A DNA stretch of 64,000 nt, taken from positions 62,001 through 126,000 of the forward strand of contig CAWAJR010000005.1 in assembly GCA_963782465.1 (NCBI GenBank). The letters run 5' to 3'. The DNA is from JAODBJ01 sp963782465 (GTDB lineage Bacteria > Actinomycetota > Acidimicrobiia > IMCC26256 > PALSA-610). Below the pieces are notes generated by a model that saw nothing but the letters and a program-made list of their open reading frames with translations, was not told where the DNA came from and ran no database searches. This document shows positions 30,316 through 38,686 of the stretch, piece after piece. The first letter of the stretch is position 1. Every line of letters starts with the position of its first letter. Made by a program: the position numbers and the translations under genes.

Positions 30316-30389
30316 TCGACGTGAGCGGGCGCCGCCCGAGCGGCGCGAGCGGCCCGGACGGCACGAGCGGCCCGGAGCGGGAGACATGA
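30312..30389 (+). CDS. Possible 25-codon coupling reading frame
   Basis: This frame starts on the ATGA overlap with the M14 stop and ends on an ATGA overlap with the next oxidoreductase start. The product would be MIDVSGRRPSGASGPDGTSG plus five residues, low-complexity. It may only carry ribosomes to the downstream gene across a GC-rich gap; a functional peptide is not supported. Confidence 0.35.
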   Translation: MIDVSGRRPSGASGPDGTSGPERET

Positions 30390-31267
30390 CGTCGCCGCTG
30401 TCGGTCGGTTTGATCGGCGCCGGGCCCTGGGCGGGGATGGTGACCGCGCCGATGTTCGCCGGCGGTCCGGGCACGCGGCTCGCCGGTGTGTGGTCGCGCA
30501 CCGCGGCCCATGCCGAAGCATTGGCGGCGACGCACAACGTGCCTGCGTTCGCGTCGGTCGACGCGCTGCTCGACGCGTGCGAGGCCGTCGCGATCACTGT
30601 GTCGCCGGCGGCCCAACCCGAGTATGCGATCGCAGCCGCGCGGGCCGGCAAGGCGGTGCTGCTCGAGAAGCCCCTCGCGTTCGACGTTGCATCGGCCGAA
30701 CGGATGGCCGACGCGATCGGGGAGGCGGGCGTCGGGTCGCTGGTCGTGTTGACGTACCGCTTCAACCCGTCGGCCCGCGAGTTCCTCGCCGCCGCGAAGA
30801 CCTTCGACGCGTTGGGCGGACGCGGCTGTTTCATCTCCGGCGCCTTCCTCGAAGGCAGCCCGTTCGCCACCGACTGGCGGCTCGAACGCGGCTGCCTGCT
30901 CGACGTCGGTCCGCACATCATCGACCTGCTCGACGCCGCGCTCGGCGACGTCGTCGAGATCGAGGCGATGGGCGACGTGCAGGGTTGGGTCGGAGTCACG
31001 ATGCGCCACGCGTCGGGCGCGACGAGCCAGGCGTCGACATGCTCCCGGGCCGCGGGAGTGCAGCGCACCGAAGCCGAGCTGTTCGGTCTGTCGGGATCGC
31101 TCGTCTTCGACGGTCGCGCCGGCAACGAGGCCGACACGTTCGCCACCCTGCGCGACGAGTTCGTGCAGGTCGCCCGGTCCGGCGGCTCACACCCCCTCGA
31201 CGTGCAGCGCGGCCTCCACCTCCAACGCCTCCTCGCCGCGGCCCATGCGTCGATAGCTATCGCATAG
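30386..31267 (+). CDS. Gfo/Idh/MocA family NAD(P)-dependent oxidoreductase
   Basis: This 293-residue dehydrogenase has the Rossmann motif VGLIGAGPWAGM at the N-terminus and the family EKP motif in VLLEKPLAFDV. RGCLLDVGPHIIDLLDAALG supplies the conserved active-site Asp/His of the C-terminal domain. Substrates in this family are sugars, inositols and related compounds. It follows a short coupling frame after the M14 peptidase, with GGAG before ATG 30386. The last codons (S-I-A-I-A-stop) come from palindromic repeat copy 4, so the natural C-terminus may have been changed when the repeat arrived. Confidence 0.88.
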   Translation: MTSPLSVGLIGAGPWAGMVTAPMFAGGPGTRLAGVWSRTAAHAEALAATHNVPAFASVDALLDACEAVAITVSPAAQPEYAIAAARAGKAVLLEKPLAFDVASAERMADAIGEAGVGSLVVLTYRFNPSAREFLAAAKTFDALGGRGCFISGAFLEGSPFATDWRLERGCLLDVGPHIIDLLDAALGDVVEIEAMGDVQGWVGVTMRHASGATSQASTCSRAAGVQRTEAELFGLSGSLVFDGRAGNEADTFATLRDEFVQVARSGGSHPLDVQRGLHLQRLLAAAHASIAIA

Positions 31268-31283
31268 CGATAGCTATCGACGC
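31246..31283. repeat. Palindromic repeat element, copy 4 (convergent context)
   Basis: The arms are TGCGTCGATAGCTATCG and CGATAGCTATCGACGC with spacer CATAG; the last outer base pair is lost. It overlaps the 3' end of the oxidoreductase gene, whose TAG stop (31265-31267) is in the spacer. The convergent RpiR gene ends 14 bases further on. Confidence 0.92.
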
Positions 31284-31296
31284 CTGTCCCGACCGG

Positions 31297-32136
31297 TCAG
31301 TCGACGAGGTCCCGGGAGGTCGACCAGGAGGCTTCGACGGCGTCGAGACGCTCGGTGGCGCTACGACGCAAGCGGGTCGCGACCCCGGCCATGATCGCGT
31401 CGACGAGCGCGACGGTGCCGGTGTGGCTGTCGAACGGCCCCGCGCTGCGGGCGCTCACAACGAACGTGTGACGGGCGCGTTCGGCGAGCGGCGAGAACGC
31501 GCTGTCGGTCACCGCGATGAGCACCGCGCCGCGGTCGACGAGCCGGCGGGTCGATTCGAGGACCCAGCGTTCGTAGCGACGATGGTCGAGCGCGACGACG
31601 ACATCGTCGGGTTCGACCGCGGCGACGAGTCGCGACACCCGCACCGGCGAACCGCCGACGAGCGACACGTGCTCGCGCAACATGTCGAGTTGTGTCACGA
31701 AAAGCATGCCGACGCCGCGCGAGAACTCCCCCGGGATCACATGGACGCCGCGCCGGCGGTCGGCGAGCAGATCGACGGCCGCGCGCAGCTCGTCGGGGTT
31801 CACGGCATCCAGGGTCGAGCGGACATTGTCGAGGTCGGCGGTGAGCGTGCGGCTGAGCACGTCGCTCGGTGGGCGCTCGCGAATGCGTTCCGTCGCGGGC
31901 CGGAGGGCGTCGGCGATCTCTTCCTGCACCGCGGCCTGCAATTGCGCGAACCCGGAGAACCCGAGCTTCGCCGCGAATCGCAGCACCGTGGGACCGCTCG
32001 TGCCGGAATGGGTTGCCAGTTGCGCGACGGTGCCGAATGCGACGATCTTCGGGTCGTCCGCCACGGTCTCCGCGACGCGCTTCTCGGCCGGCGTGAGCCG
32101 GCCCGCCGTTTCGGCGATCCGCTCGGACAGGTTCAT
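31297..32136 (-). CDS. RpiR-family transcriptional regulator (HTH plus SIS domain)
   Basis: This 279-residue regulator has an N-terminal HTH_6 domain (LTPAEKRVAETVADDP, then VAQLATHSGTSGPTVLRFAA) and a C-terminal SIS phosphosugar-type domain (GVHVIPGEFSRGVGMLF; VVALDHRRYERWVLESTRR). It is divergent from the ALDH-ThDP-aminotransferase operon and is the obvious candidate to control it. TAACGT lies 8 nt before ATG 32136. In several actinobacteria RpiR relatives control amino-acid or amine use as well as sugars; the ligand here is unknown. Confidence 0.88.
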   Translation of the reverse strand: MNLSERIAETAGRLTPAEKRVAETVADDPKIVAFGTVAQLATHSGTSGPTVLRFAAKLGFSGFAQLQAAVQEEIADALRPATERIRERPPSDVLSRTLTADLDNVRSTLDAVNPDELRAAVDLLADRRRGVHVIPGEFSRGVGMLFVTQLDMLREHVSLVGGSPVRVSRLVAAVEPDDVVVALDHRRYERWVLESTRRLVDRGAVLIAVTDSAFSPLAERARHTFVVSARSAGPFDSHTGTVALVDAIMAGVATRLRRSATERLDAVEASWSTSRDLVD

Positions 32137-32137
32137 C

Positions 32138-32161
32138 GGAACATACGTTACAATCAATTCC
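32138..32161. promoter_or_regulatory. Overlapping divergent promoters and possible RpiR operator
   Basis: The minus-strand -10 TAACGT (32145-32150) overlaps the plus-strand -10 candidate TACAAT (32149-32154). The stretch is flanked by GGAA and TTCC, an imperfect dyad that RpiR could bind. A protein bound here would block both promoters. The aldehyde dehydrogenase then has a short leader with AAGAGG before its ATG. Confidence 0.45.
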
Positions 32162-32187
32162 CGTCGACGGAACAAGAGGTACAGGAC

Positions 32188-33639
32188 ATGAGTGACCCCA
32201 CCTTCGCGTCCGTCAACCCCGCTCGCCCCGCCGAGGTGATCGCCGAGTTCCCGATCTCCGACGCCGACGACGTCGAGGACGCGGTGGCCCGCGCGGTCGC
32301 GGCGCAACGTTCGTGGGCCAGCGTACCGGTACCGGCGCGCGCCGAGATCGTCGCGGCGTGCGGCGCGGTGCTCGCCGACCGCAAGGCCGAACTCGCGCAT
32401 CTCGTGTCGCGGGAAGCGGGCAAGGTGCTCGTCGAAGCGGGCGGCGACGTCCAGGAAGCGATCGACATGGCCGCATACATCGCCGGCCAGGGGCGCAACG
32501 CGTGGGGCGAGACCCACCCGTGCGAGATGCCCGACAAGATCGGCTTCACCACCCGCCACCCGGTCGGCGTGGTCGGGATGGTCACCCCGTGGAACTTCCC
32601 GGTCGCCATCCCCTCGTGGAAGATCTTCCCCGCGCTGCTCGCCGGCAACGGTGTGGTGATCAAACCGTCGGAGCACGCGCCGGCCTGCTGTGAGGCGTTC
32701 GTCGACGCGTGCCGGGCGGCGGGTGTGCCCGACGGCCTCGTGAACGTCGTGCACGGTTACGGCGACGCGGGTCGCGCCATCGTCGAACATCCCGACGTGC
32801 GGGCGGTCAGCTTCACCGGATCGGTGCCGACCGGGCGCCGGGTCGCGGCCGGCGCGATGGAGCACGGGCCGAAACTCGTGTCGCTCGAACTCGGCGGCAA
32901 GAACGCGATGATCGTGATGCCCGACGCCGACCTCGACCTCGTCGTCGAAGGCGCGCTGTTCGGCGCGTTCGGCACCTCGGGGCAACGGTGCACCTCGACC
33001 TCCCGCCTCGTCGCGCACGCCGACATCGCGGGCGCGCTGCTCGAGGCGCTCGTACCGCGCGCGGAGAAACTCGTGCTCGGTGACCCCACCCAGGCCGGAA
33101 CCGACGTCGGTCCCGTGATCGACCGGGCTTCGTGCGAACGGATCGACCGGATGGTGATGAACGCGGTCGACGAAGGTGCGGCGATCGTCACCGGCGGCCG
33201 CGCGGTCGAGGTCGCCGGTTGCGAGGGTGGGTCCTTCTACCTGCCGACGATCCTGCGCGACGTCGAACGGAACCACACCATCGCCCGCCAGGAGGTGTTC
33301 GGCCCGGTGTTGAGCGTGATCGAGGTCGACTCGTTCGGCGAAGCGATCGAGGTCGCCAACGACACCGAGTACGGACTCTCCGCCGCCATCTACACGCGCG
33401 ACATCAACCAGGCGATGCGCGCGGTCCATCAACTCGACACGGGCATCGTCTACGTGAACGCGCCGACGATCGGCGCCGAGATCCACCTCCCGTTCGGCGG
33501 CAACAAGCACACCGGCAACGGGTTCCGTGAAGCGGGCAAGCGCGGTCTCGAGCAGTTCAGCGAAGTGAAGAGCGTCTACATCGACTTCTCCGGCAAGTTG
33601 CAGAAAGCGCAGATCGACAACCGCCCCGGAGTGTCGTGA
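32188..33639 (+). CDS. NAD(P)-dependent aldehyde dehydrogenase
   Basis: This 483-residue enzyme oxidises an aldehyde to the acid. The catalytic machinery is complete: Asn in VTPWNFPVAI, Glu in VSLELGGKNAMIV and Cys in FGTSGQRCTSTSR, with the nucleotide-binding FTGSVPTGR loop. Similar proteins oxidise ketoglutarate semialdehyde and omega-amino or guanidino aldehydes. It is first in an operon: its stop overlaps the next start by 4 nt (GTGA). The order aldehyde dehydrogenase, keto-acid decarboxylase-like enzyme, aminotransferase suggests a transaminate, decarboxylate, oxidise route. Confidence 0.92.
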   Translation: MSDPTFASVNPARPAEVIAEFPISDADDVEDAVARAVAAQRSWASVPVPARAEIVAACGAVLADRKAELAHLVSREAGKVLVEAGGDVQEAIDMAAYIAGQGRNAWGETHPCEMPDKIGFTTRHPVGVVGMVTPWNFPVAIPSWKIFPALLAGNGVVIKPSEHAPACCEAFVDACRAAGVPDGLVNVVHGYGDAGRAIVEHPDVRAVSFTGSVPTGRRVAAGAMEHGPKLVSLELGGKNAMIVMPDADLDLVVEGALFGAFGTSGQRCTSTSRLVAHADIAGALLEALVPRAEKLVLGDPTQAGTDVGPVIDRASCERIDRMVMNAVDEGAAIVTGGRAVEVAGCEGGSFYLPTILRDVERNHTIARQEVFGPVLSVIEVDSFGEAIEVANDTEYGLSAAIYTRDINQAMRAVHQLDTGIVYVNAPTIGAEIHLPFGGNKHTGNGFREAGKRGLEQFSEVKSVYIDFSGKLQKAQIDNRPGVS

Positions 33640-35270
33640 ACGGCCGTATGAACGGCGCCGACGCGATCGCGAGCGCGCTGCGCGGCGCGGGCGTCGACGT
33701 CGCGTTCGGCTTGCCGGGCGTGCACAACCTCGCGCTGTGGCCCGCGTTCGAACGCGCCGGGATCCGCATCGTCGGGTCGCGCCACGAGCAGGGTTGCGCG
33801 TACGCGGCCGACGGCTACGCGCGCGCAACCGGCAAGGTGGGTGTCGCGCTCGTCACCACCGGTCCGGGCGCCGCGAACACCCTCGGGGCGGTCGGCGAAG
33901 CGTGGGCGAGCCATTCACCCGTCGTGGTGATCGCGACCGACATCCCTTCCACCTTGCGCCGCGACGGCGTGTACCGCGGCGTGTTGCACGAAACCCCGGA
34001 CCAGGCCGGGCTGTTCGCGCCGGTGACCACGACACGCGTCGTCGTCGATCGGCTGGACTGGCTCGCCGGCTCCATCACGCAGGCGTGCCGCGACGCACGC
34101 TCATCGAAGCAAGGGCCGGCGTATGTCGAAGTCCCAACCGACTTCCTGAGCGCCGACTACCAGGAGCCCGGCGCCACCACGAGCAGCGATACCGACGCGA
34201 AGGTGCTCGACATCACCGACGCGCTCGGCGAGATCGAACGATCGGCGCGGCCGCTCCTATGGATCGGGGGCGGCACCCGCGACGCAGGCGCGGAGGTCGA
34301 CGCGCTTGCGAGCACGCTCGGCGCACCCGTCGTCACCACGTACCAGGCGCGCGGCGTCTTGCCGGCCGGCCACCCGATGCTGGTGCCCGCGCCGCCGCAC
34401 GAACCCGAAGTCACCGACCTGATCGCGAGCGCCGACCTCGCGGTCGTGATCGGTTCCGATCTCGACTACATGAACACGATGGGATGGCGCCTCCCCCTTC
34501 CCGAACATCGCGTCGCGATCAACGTCGACGCCGCCGACGCGACCAAGAACTACGCCATCGACGTCGTCGTCGAAGGCACCGCGGCCGACACCGTCGCCGC
34601 GATCGCCGAGAAGCTCGAGCACCGTGAGCCGTGGGCCGACGACCTCGGCGCACTCGGCACCGCGATCCGCGATCGCTTGCGCGCCACGCCCGAAACGACA
34701 CCCGCGATCGAGTTCATCGAACTGACCGAGGCCGCGCTCGATCGCACCGGTGCGCCGACCGTGTTCGCCGACATGTGCATCGCCGGCTACTGGCTCGCGG
34801 GCCATCTCGGGGTGGCGCGCTCGCGAGGCCTGCACTACCCGATGGGTTGGGGCACGCTCGGTTGGGCGTTCCCGGCGGCAATCGGCGCCGCGGCGGCCGG
34901 TGATCGAGCCGTGTGCTTCGCCGGTGACGGCGGGATGCTGTTCGCCATCGGCGAGCTGGCCGCGCTGGCACAGGAACAGCTGCCGCTCACCGTCGTCGTC
35001 GTCGACGACGGTGGCTACGGCATGTTGCGTTTCGGCCATGAGCACGAGGCAAACGGCAGCACCCTCTCGCCCGTCGACTTCGTCGCCGTCGCCAAAGGTT
35101 TCGGCATCGACGCGCGGGTCATCGACGGCTTCGGCAGCGAGTACGGCCGGGCGATGGCCCACGCGCTGTCGGGCAACCGGCCCCGCCTGCTGCACGTGCG
35201 CGCGCAGCTGTACCCACCGGTCACGACAAGCCCGCGCTGGCCCGGCCCGCGAACGAACAGGAGCACATGA
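33636..35270 (+). CDS. Thiamine-diphosphate-dependent enzyme of the acetolactate synthase/AruI type
   Basis: This 544-residue protein has the three-domain ThDP fold. The catalytic Glu is in GSRHEQGCAYAADGYARATG. The metal/cofactor motif is GDGGMLFAIGELAAL, but where the canonical motif ends in Asn the sequence reads VVVDDGGYGML, with Asp. The segment GVLHETPDQAGLFAPVT is distinctive and recalls 2-ketoarginine (5-guanidino-2-oxopentanoate) decarboxylases, so a branched or guanidino keto acid is a reasonable substrate guess. It is clearly different from ilvB in this window. Both neighbours overlap it by 4 nt. Confidence 0.82.
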   Translation: MNGRMNGADAIASALRGAGVDVAFGLPGVHNLALWPAFERAGIRIVGSRHEQGCAYAADGYARATGKVGVALVTTGPGAANTLGAVGEAWASHSPVVVIATDIPSTLRRDGVYRGVLHETPDQAGLFAPVTTTRVVVDRLDWLAGSITQACRDARSSKQGPAYVEVPTDFLSADYQEPGATTSSDTDAKVLDITDALGEIERSARPLLWIGGGTRDAGAEVDALASTLGAPVVTTYQARGVLPAGHPMLVPAPPHEPEVTDLIASADLAVVIGSDLDYMNTMGWRLPLPEHRVAINVDAADATKNYAIDVVVEGTAADTVAAIAEKLEHREPWADDLGALGTAIRDRLRATPETTPAIEFIELTEAALDRTGAPTVFADMCIAGYWLAGHLGVARSRGLHYPMGWGTLGWAFPAAIGAAAAGDRAVCFAGDGGMLFAIGELAALAQEQLPLTVVVVDDGGYGMLRFGHEHEANGSTLSPVDFVAVAKGFGIDARVIDGFGSEYGRAMAHALSGNRPRLLHVRAQLYPPVTTSPRWPGPRTNRST

Positions 35271-36553
35271 TGACCACGAACGCGACACCCCTTCCGGTCG
35301 ATGTGTTCGACGCGCCCGCCCCGCACCTCGTCACCGACCTGCCCGGACCGCGAGCGCGTGCGGTCATCGAACGCGACCGGCGCGTCACGAGCCCGTCGAT
35401 GGGACGCGTCTACCCGCTGGTCCCGTCGCGCGGGGCGGGATGCGTGCTCGAAGACGTCGACGGCAATCGTTTCCTCGATTTCAATGCGGGCATCGCGGTG
35501 ACCTCCACGGGGCATTGTCACCCGCACGTGGTCGAAGCGATCGAGCGGCAGAGCAACACACTGCTGCACTACTGCTCGAGCGACTGGTACATCCCCGAGT
35601 ACGTCGAACTGTGCGAACGCCTCGTCGCGACCTCACCCATCGGCCCGGCACGCGTGTTCCTCGGCAACTCCGGCACCGAGGCGGTTGAAGCGGCGATCAA
35701 GTTGTCGCGCCACGCGACCGGGCGCACCAACGTGATCGCGTTCCTCGGGTCGTTCCACGGCCGTTCGCTCGGCAGCCTCTCACTCACCGCGAGCAAGGCG
35801 CGCTACCGCGGCGGGTTCGGTCCGCTGCTCCCCGGCGTGTACCACGCGCCCTACGGCGAGCCCGGCTACATCGAGAACGTGATCTTCAAGCACCTCACAC
35901 CGCCCGAGGACGTGGCCGCGATCGTCGTGGAACCGATCCAAGGAGAAGGCGGGTACGTCGTACCGCCCGCGGGTTGGCTGCTCGAACTGCGCGAGTTGTG
36001 CGACGAGCACGGCATCGTCTTCGTGGCCGACGAGGTGCAAAGCGGCGCCGGTCGCACCGGGAAGATGTGGGCGATCGAGCACGAGGGCGTGGTGCCCGAC
36101 GTGATCCTTTCCGGCAAAGGACTCGCGAGCGGGATGCCGTTGTCGGCGCTGATCGCGCGCGCCGACTTGATGACGTGGGGAGCCGGCAAGCACGGCTCGA
36201 CCTTCGGGGGAAATCCTGTCTCGTGCGCAGCCGCGCTCGCCACGCTCGATCTCCTCGAGGGCGGCCTGACCGATAATGCGGGCGCGGTGGGCGACCATCT
36301 GCTCGGGCGGCTGCGCGAACTCGCGACGCGCCACCCGAGCATCGTCGACGTGCGCGGTCGCGGCCTGATGATCGGTATCGAGTTGCCCACCCACGACGAT
36401 GCCGAGGCGGTCGAGCAGGAATGCTTCCGGCGCGGCCTGCTAGTGCTGACGTGCGGCGAGTCGTCGCTTCGTTTCGCCCCGCCGCTGATCGTCACGATCG
36501 ACCAAGCCGACACCGCGGTGCGCATCCTCGACGAGGTTGTGACCGGCAGGTAA
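35267..36553 (+). CDS. Class-III aminotransferase (GABA/acetylornithine type)
   Basis: This 428-residue PLP enzyme transfers an omega- or alpha-amino group to a keto acid. Landmarks are FLGNSGTEAVEAAIKLSR, FHGRSLGSLSLTASK, EPIQGEGGYVVPP, FVADEVQSGAGRTGKMWA with the cofactor Asp, and VILSGKGLASGMPLSA with the Schiff-base lysine. It closes the RpiR-linked operon, starting on the ATGA overlap with the ThDP gene. GabT and ornithine- or diaminobutyrate-type enzymes are equally good matches by eye. Confidence 0.88.
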   Translation: MMTTNATPLPVDVFDAPAPHLVTDLPGPRARAVIERDRRVTSPSMGRVYPLVPSRGAGCVLEDVDGNRFLDFNAGIAVTSTGHCHPHVVEAIERQSNTLLHYCSSDWYIPEYVELCERLVATSPIGPARVFLGNSGTEAVEAAIKLSRHATGRTNVIAFLGSFHGRSLGSLSLTASKARYRGGFGPLLPGVYHAPYGEPGYIENVIFKHLTPPEDVAAIVVEPIQGEGGYVVPPAGWLLELRELCDEHGIVFVADEVQSGAGRTGKMWAIEHEGVVPDVILSGKGLASGMPLSALIARADLMTWGAGKHGSTFGGNPVSCAAALATLDLLEGGLTDNAGAVGDHLLGRLRELATRHPSIVDVRGRGLMIGIELPTHDDAEAVEQECFRRGLLVLTCGESSLRFAPPLIVTIDQADTAVRILDEVVTGR

Positions 36554-36611
36554 TCGGGCGAGGCGTCCGTTTACTGGGACTTTTTGCGTTGGAGTCGCTA
36601 GAATCGAACAC

Positions 36612-37733
36612 GTGTTCGGTGCACTCGCAGACCTCGCAGAGGCCGTCGACAAACTGGCGGTGTCCGAGCAACCGCCCCATGTGGCCGCGCTGCGGCACGA
36701 GATCGATCGGCTCGAATTTCTGTGGCTGCGTTCGGTTCGTGAGGCGGAGCGGACATGCGAATGGCAAGCGGAAGGCTTCGCATCTTCCGCGGCATGGCTT
36801 CGCGAGCGCTGCAATCTGAGCCACAACGAGGCGGCGACTGCGATCAAGTTGGCACGAACGATCGAGGCAATGCCCGAACTCGCGGCCGCATTCGAAGCGG
36901 GGGCGATCACACGCAGGCACGTACTTGTCGTGTCGTTCGCGCGCACACCAGCCCGCGACGCGGCGTTCCGCCTCCTCGACGCCGCGTTCGCCGCGGCGGC
37001 AACAACGCTGTCGCCGCACCAACTGCGCGCCGTCGTACAACACGCGTGCGACGCGATCGACGGCGACGGGGGTGCCGGCGAAGAGCGCGCCCGGCTCGAT
37101 CGACGGGCGCTCTACCTGTCCGAACTGCTCGACGGCATGGGCGCGGTCCAAGGGACGCTCGATCCCGAAACGAGCGAGCTGCTCCACACCGCGCTCGACG
37201 CAGCGATGGAAGCCGACCACGACGCGAACGACACCCGCACGGCTCCGCAACGACGCTGCGACGCGCTCGGCGACCTCATCCGCCTTGCCCTCGCCCACAT
37301 GCCGAACGGTCCCGGACGGCACAACCCGCCGCACCTCGGTGTCGTGGCGGACCTCGAGGTGATCGAGGCTCGGGGCGGGGCCGATCTCGCCGACCTCGTC
37401 CGCGCCGAGGGCGCGTACGGGCCGCTTTCACGATCGGTCCTCGAACGCATCGCGTGCGACTGCAAGATCTGGCGCGCGATCACCGACGGGGATTCGCAAC
37501 CCCTCGACGTCGGCCGGGCCAGCCGCACGGTCACCGACGCGCAGTGGCGTGCACTCGTCGTCCGCGACGGCGGCTGCGTCGAACCGGGCTGCGACCGCCC
37601 GCCCGGTTGGTGCCAGGCCCATCACCAACGCTGGTGGGCCCGCGATCACGGTGAAACCAACGTCGACAATCTCGAACTGCGATGCCACCGCCACCACCGC
37701 GAGGTCCACCTCTGCGGGCAGGCACCGCCATAG
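36612..37733 (+). CDS. DUF222 protein with C-terminal HNH endonuclease domain (13E12 family)
   Basis: This 373-residue protein is of the actinobacterial 13E12 type, often present in many copies per genome. The N-terminal two thirds is the helical DUF222 domain (SSAAWLRERCNLSHNEAATA; ITRRHVLVVSFARTPARDA). The C-terminus is an HNH nuclease: CVEPGCDRPPGWCQAHHQRW followed by NVDNLELRCHRHHREVH, with two Cys and the HH/H residues intact. TAGAAT lies 7 nt before GTG 36612. The cellular role is unknown; links to mobile elements have been proposed for the family, but no other mobility gene is nearby. Confidence 0.9.
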   Translation: MFGALADLAEAVDKLAVSEQPPHVAALRHEIDRLEFLWLRSVREAERTCEWQAEGFASSAAWLRERCNLSHNEAATAIKLARTIEAMPELAAAFEAGAITRRHVLVVSFARTPARDAAFRLLDAAFAAAATTLSPHQLRAVVQHACDAIDGDGGAGEERARLDRRALYLSELLDGMGAVQGTLDPETSELLHTALDAAMEADHDANDTRTAPQRRCDALGDLIRLALAHMPNGPGRHNPPHLGVVADLEVIEARGGADLADLVRAEGAYGPLSRSVLERIACDCKIWRAITDGDSQPLDVGRASRTVTDAQWRALVVRDGGCVEPGCDRPPGWCQAHHQRWWARDHGETNVDNLELRCHRHHREVHLCGQAPP

Positions 37734-37769
37734 AAGTCGTCCGCCGGAGATTCCTTCTACCCTCGCATG

Positions 37770-38249
37770 ATGGCGAGCGATGAAGAGATCGGGTTCCCGA
37801 CGGGGTCGGCCGACGAGCGCGAGCTGTTGCTGCGCTGGCTCGGGTTCCTGCGGGGCGCCGTGTTACGCAAGATCGACGGGCTGAGCGACGACGACGCGCG
37901 CTGGACGCCGGATGGGAAGTTGATCCCGGTGCTCGGCATCGTCAATCACCTGACGCACGTCGAGTGGCGTTGGATCGACGGTTGGATGCTCGGCCAAGAA
38001 GTCAGCAAGGACGAGAGCGAGTACCGGCCCGGACCTGAATGCACGGTCGAGCAGGCGGTCGATGCGTACCGCACCCGGGCTGCGGCGACCGACGCCGCCG
38101 TCAGGTCGATGTCGTTGACCACGCCGTGCAGGTGGGGGCACGACACCGACCTGCGCTGGGTGCTCCTCCACTTGATCAACGAAACCGCGCGCCATGCCGG
38201 TCACGCCGATGCGACTCGCGAACTGCTCGACGGCACAACCGGGGAATGA
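37770..38249 (+). CDS. DinB/DUF664 family putative metal-dependent protein
   Basis: This 159-residue protein has the four-helix DinB fold. Candidate metal ligands are His in IVNHLTHVEWRW and the pair in NETARHAGHADATRE. Members are thiol-dependent enzymes or stress proteins, often bacillithiol- or mycothiol-related, and the exact reaction is unknown. ATG 37770 is preferred over the adjacent ATG 37767 because TACCCT ends 6 nt before it. A strong hairpin at 38247-38275 follows and includes the stop codon. Confidence 0.85.
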   Translation: MASDEEIGFPTGSADERELLLRWLGFLRGAVLRKIDGLSDDDARWTPDGKLIPVLGIVNHLTHVEWRWIDGWMLGQEVSKDESEYRPGPECTVEQAVDAYRTRAAATDAAVRSMSLTTPCRWGHDTDLRWVLLHLINETARHAGHADATRELLDGTTGE

Positions 38250-38275
38250 CGGAGCTTGACGGCCCGGCTCCGTCA
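38247..38275 (+). terminator. Hairpin terminator after the DinB-type gene
   Basis: TGACGGAGC (38247-38255) pairs perfectly with GCTCCGTCA (38267-38275) across 11 nt. The stop TGA is the first three bases of the stem. The sequence after it is only weakly T-rich. Confidence 0.55.
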
Positions 38276-38279
38276 GGCA

Positions 38280-38295
38280 TTCTTGACTTCAAGAA
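38280..38295. promoter_or_regulatory. Inverted repeat upstream of the small HTH gene, possible operator
   Basis: TTCTTGA-CT-TCAAGAA is a perfect 7-bp dyad. It lies 17 nt before the -10 candidate TACCGT (38313-38318), roughly where a -35 region would be. The gene it precedes encodes a helix-turn-helix protein, so autoregulation is plausible. Confidence 0.4.
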
Positions 38296-38325
38296 ATCCT
38301 GACGCTGGGGGTTACCGTGGAGACC

Positions 38326-38679
38326 ATGCCGAGAAACGCCTACCCGAGGTCGATCGACGAGCTTCCCGACTGGCTCGCGGGCCTGCCGGGCTACGACACC
38401 ATCGTCCCCCACCTGCGCGACAGCGCCGAGGGCAACACCGATCCCGATGCCGCGTGGCAGGTGCACATGGCGCTCCCGCGCGACGTGTCGAAGTCGAAGG
38501 ACGACATCGACCCCATCGTGATGCTCGTCGCGCTCGCGTACCTACGGGCGCGGGTCGACGACAAGATGACCGAGGTCGTGGGGGTCTGCCGCACGACGGG
38601 GAAGTCGTGGGCCCAGATCGGCCAGGCGCTCGGTATCAGCAAGCAAGCCGCGTGGGAACGCTTCTCCGGCGAAGACTGA
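38326..38679 (+). CDS. Small protein with a C-terminal helix-turn-helix
   Basis: This is a 117-residue protein. Its C-terminal segment KSWAQIGQALGISKQAAWER reads as a helix-turn-helix of the sigma-region-4/MerR-like sort. The N-terminal 80 residues (RNAYPRSIDELPDWLAGLPG at the start) match no domain I know. TACCGT lies 7 nt before ATG 38326, favouring it over the in-frame GTG 38317, which overlaps that box. It ends 7 bases from the convergent FAD oxidoreductase. Confidence 0.78.
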   Translation: MPRNAYPRSIDELPDWLAGLPGYDTIVPHLRDSAEGNTDPDAAWQVHMALPRDVSKSKDDIDPIVMLVALAYLRARVDDKMTEVVGVCRTTGKSWAQIGQALGISKQAAWERFSGED

Positions 38680-38686
38680 GATCCCC

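Noticed and set aside
36612..37733. Mobile element carrying the HNH gene
   Set aside because: No flanking inverted or direct repeats, transposase or target duplication were seen.
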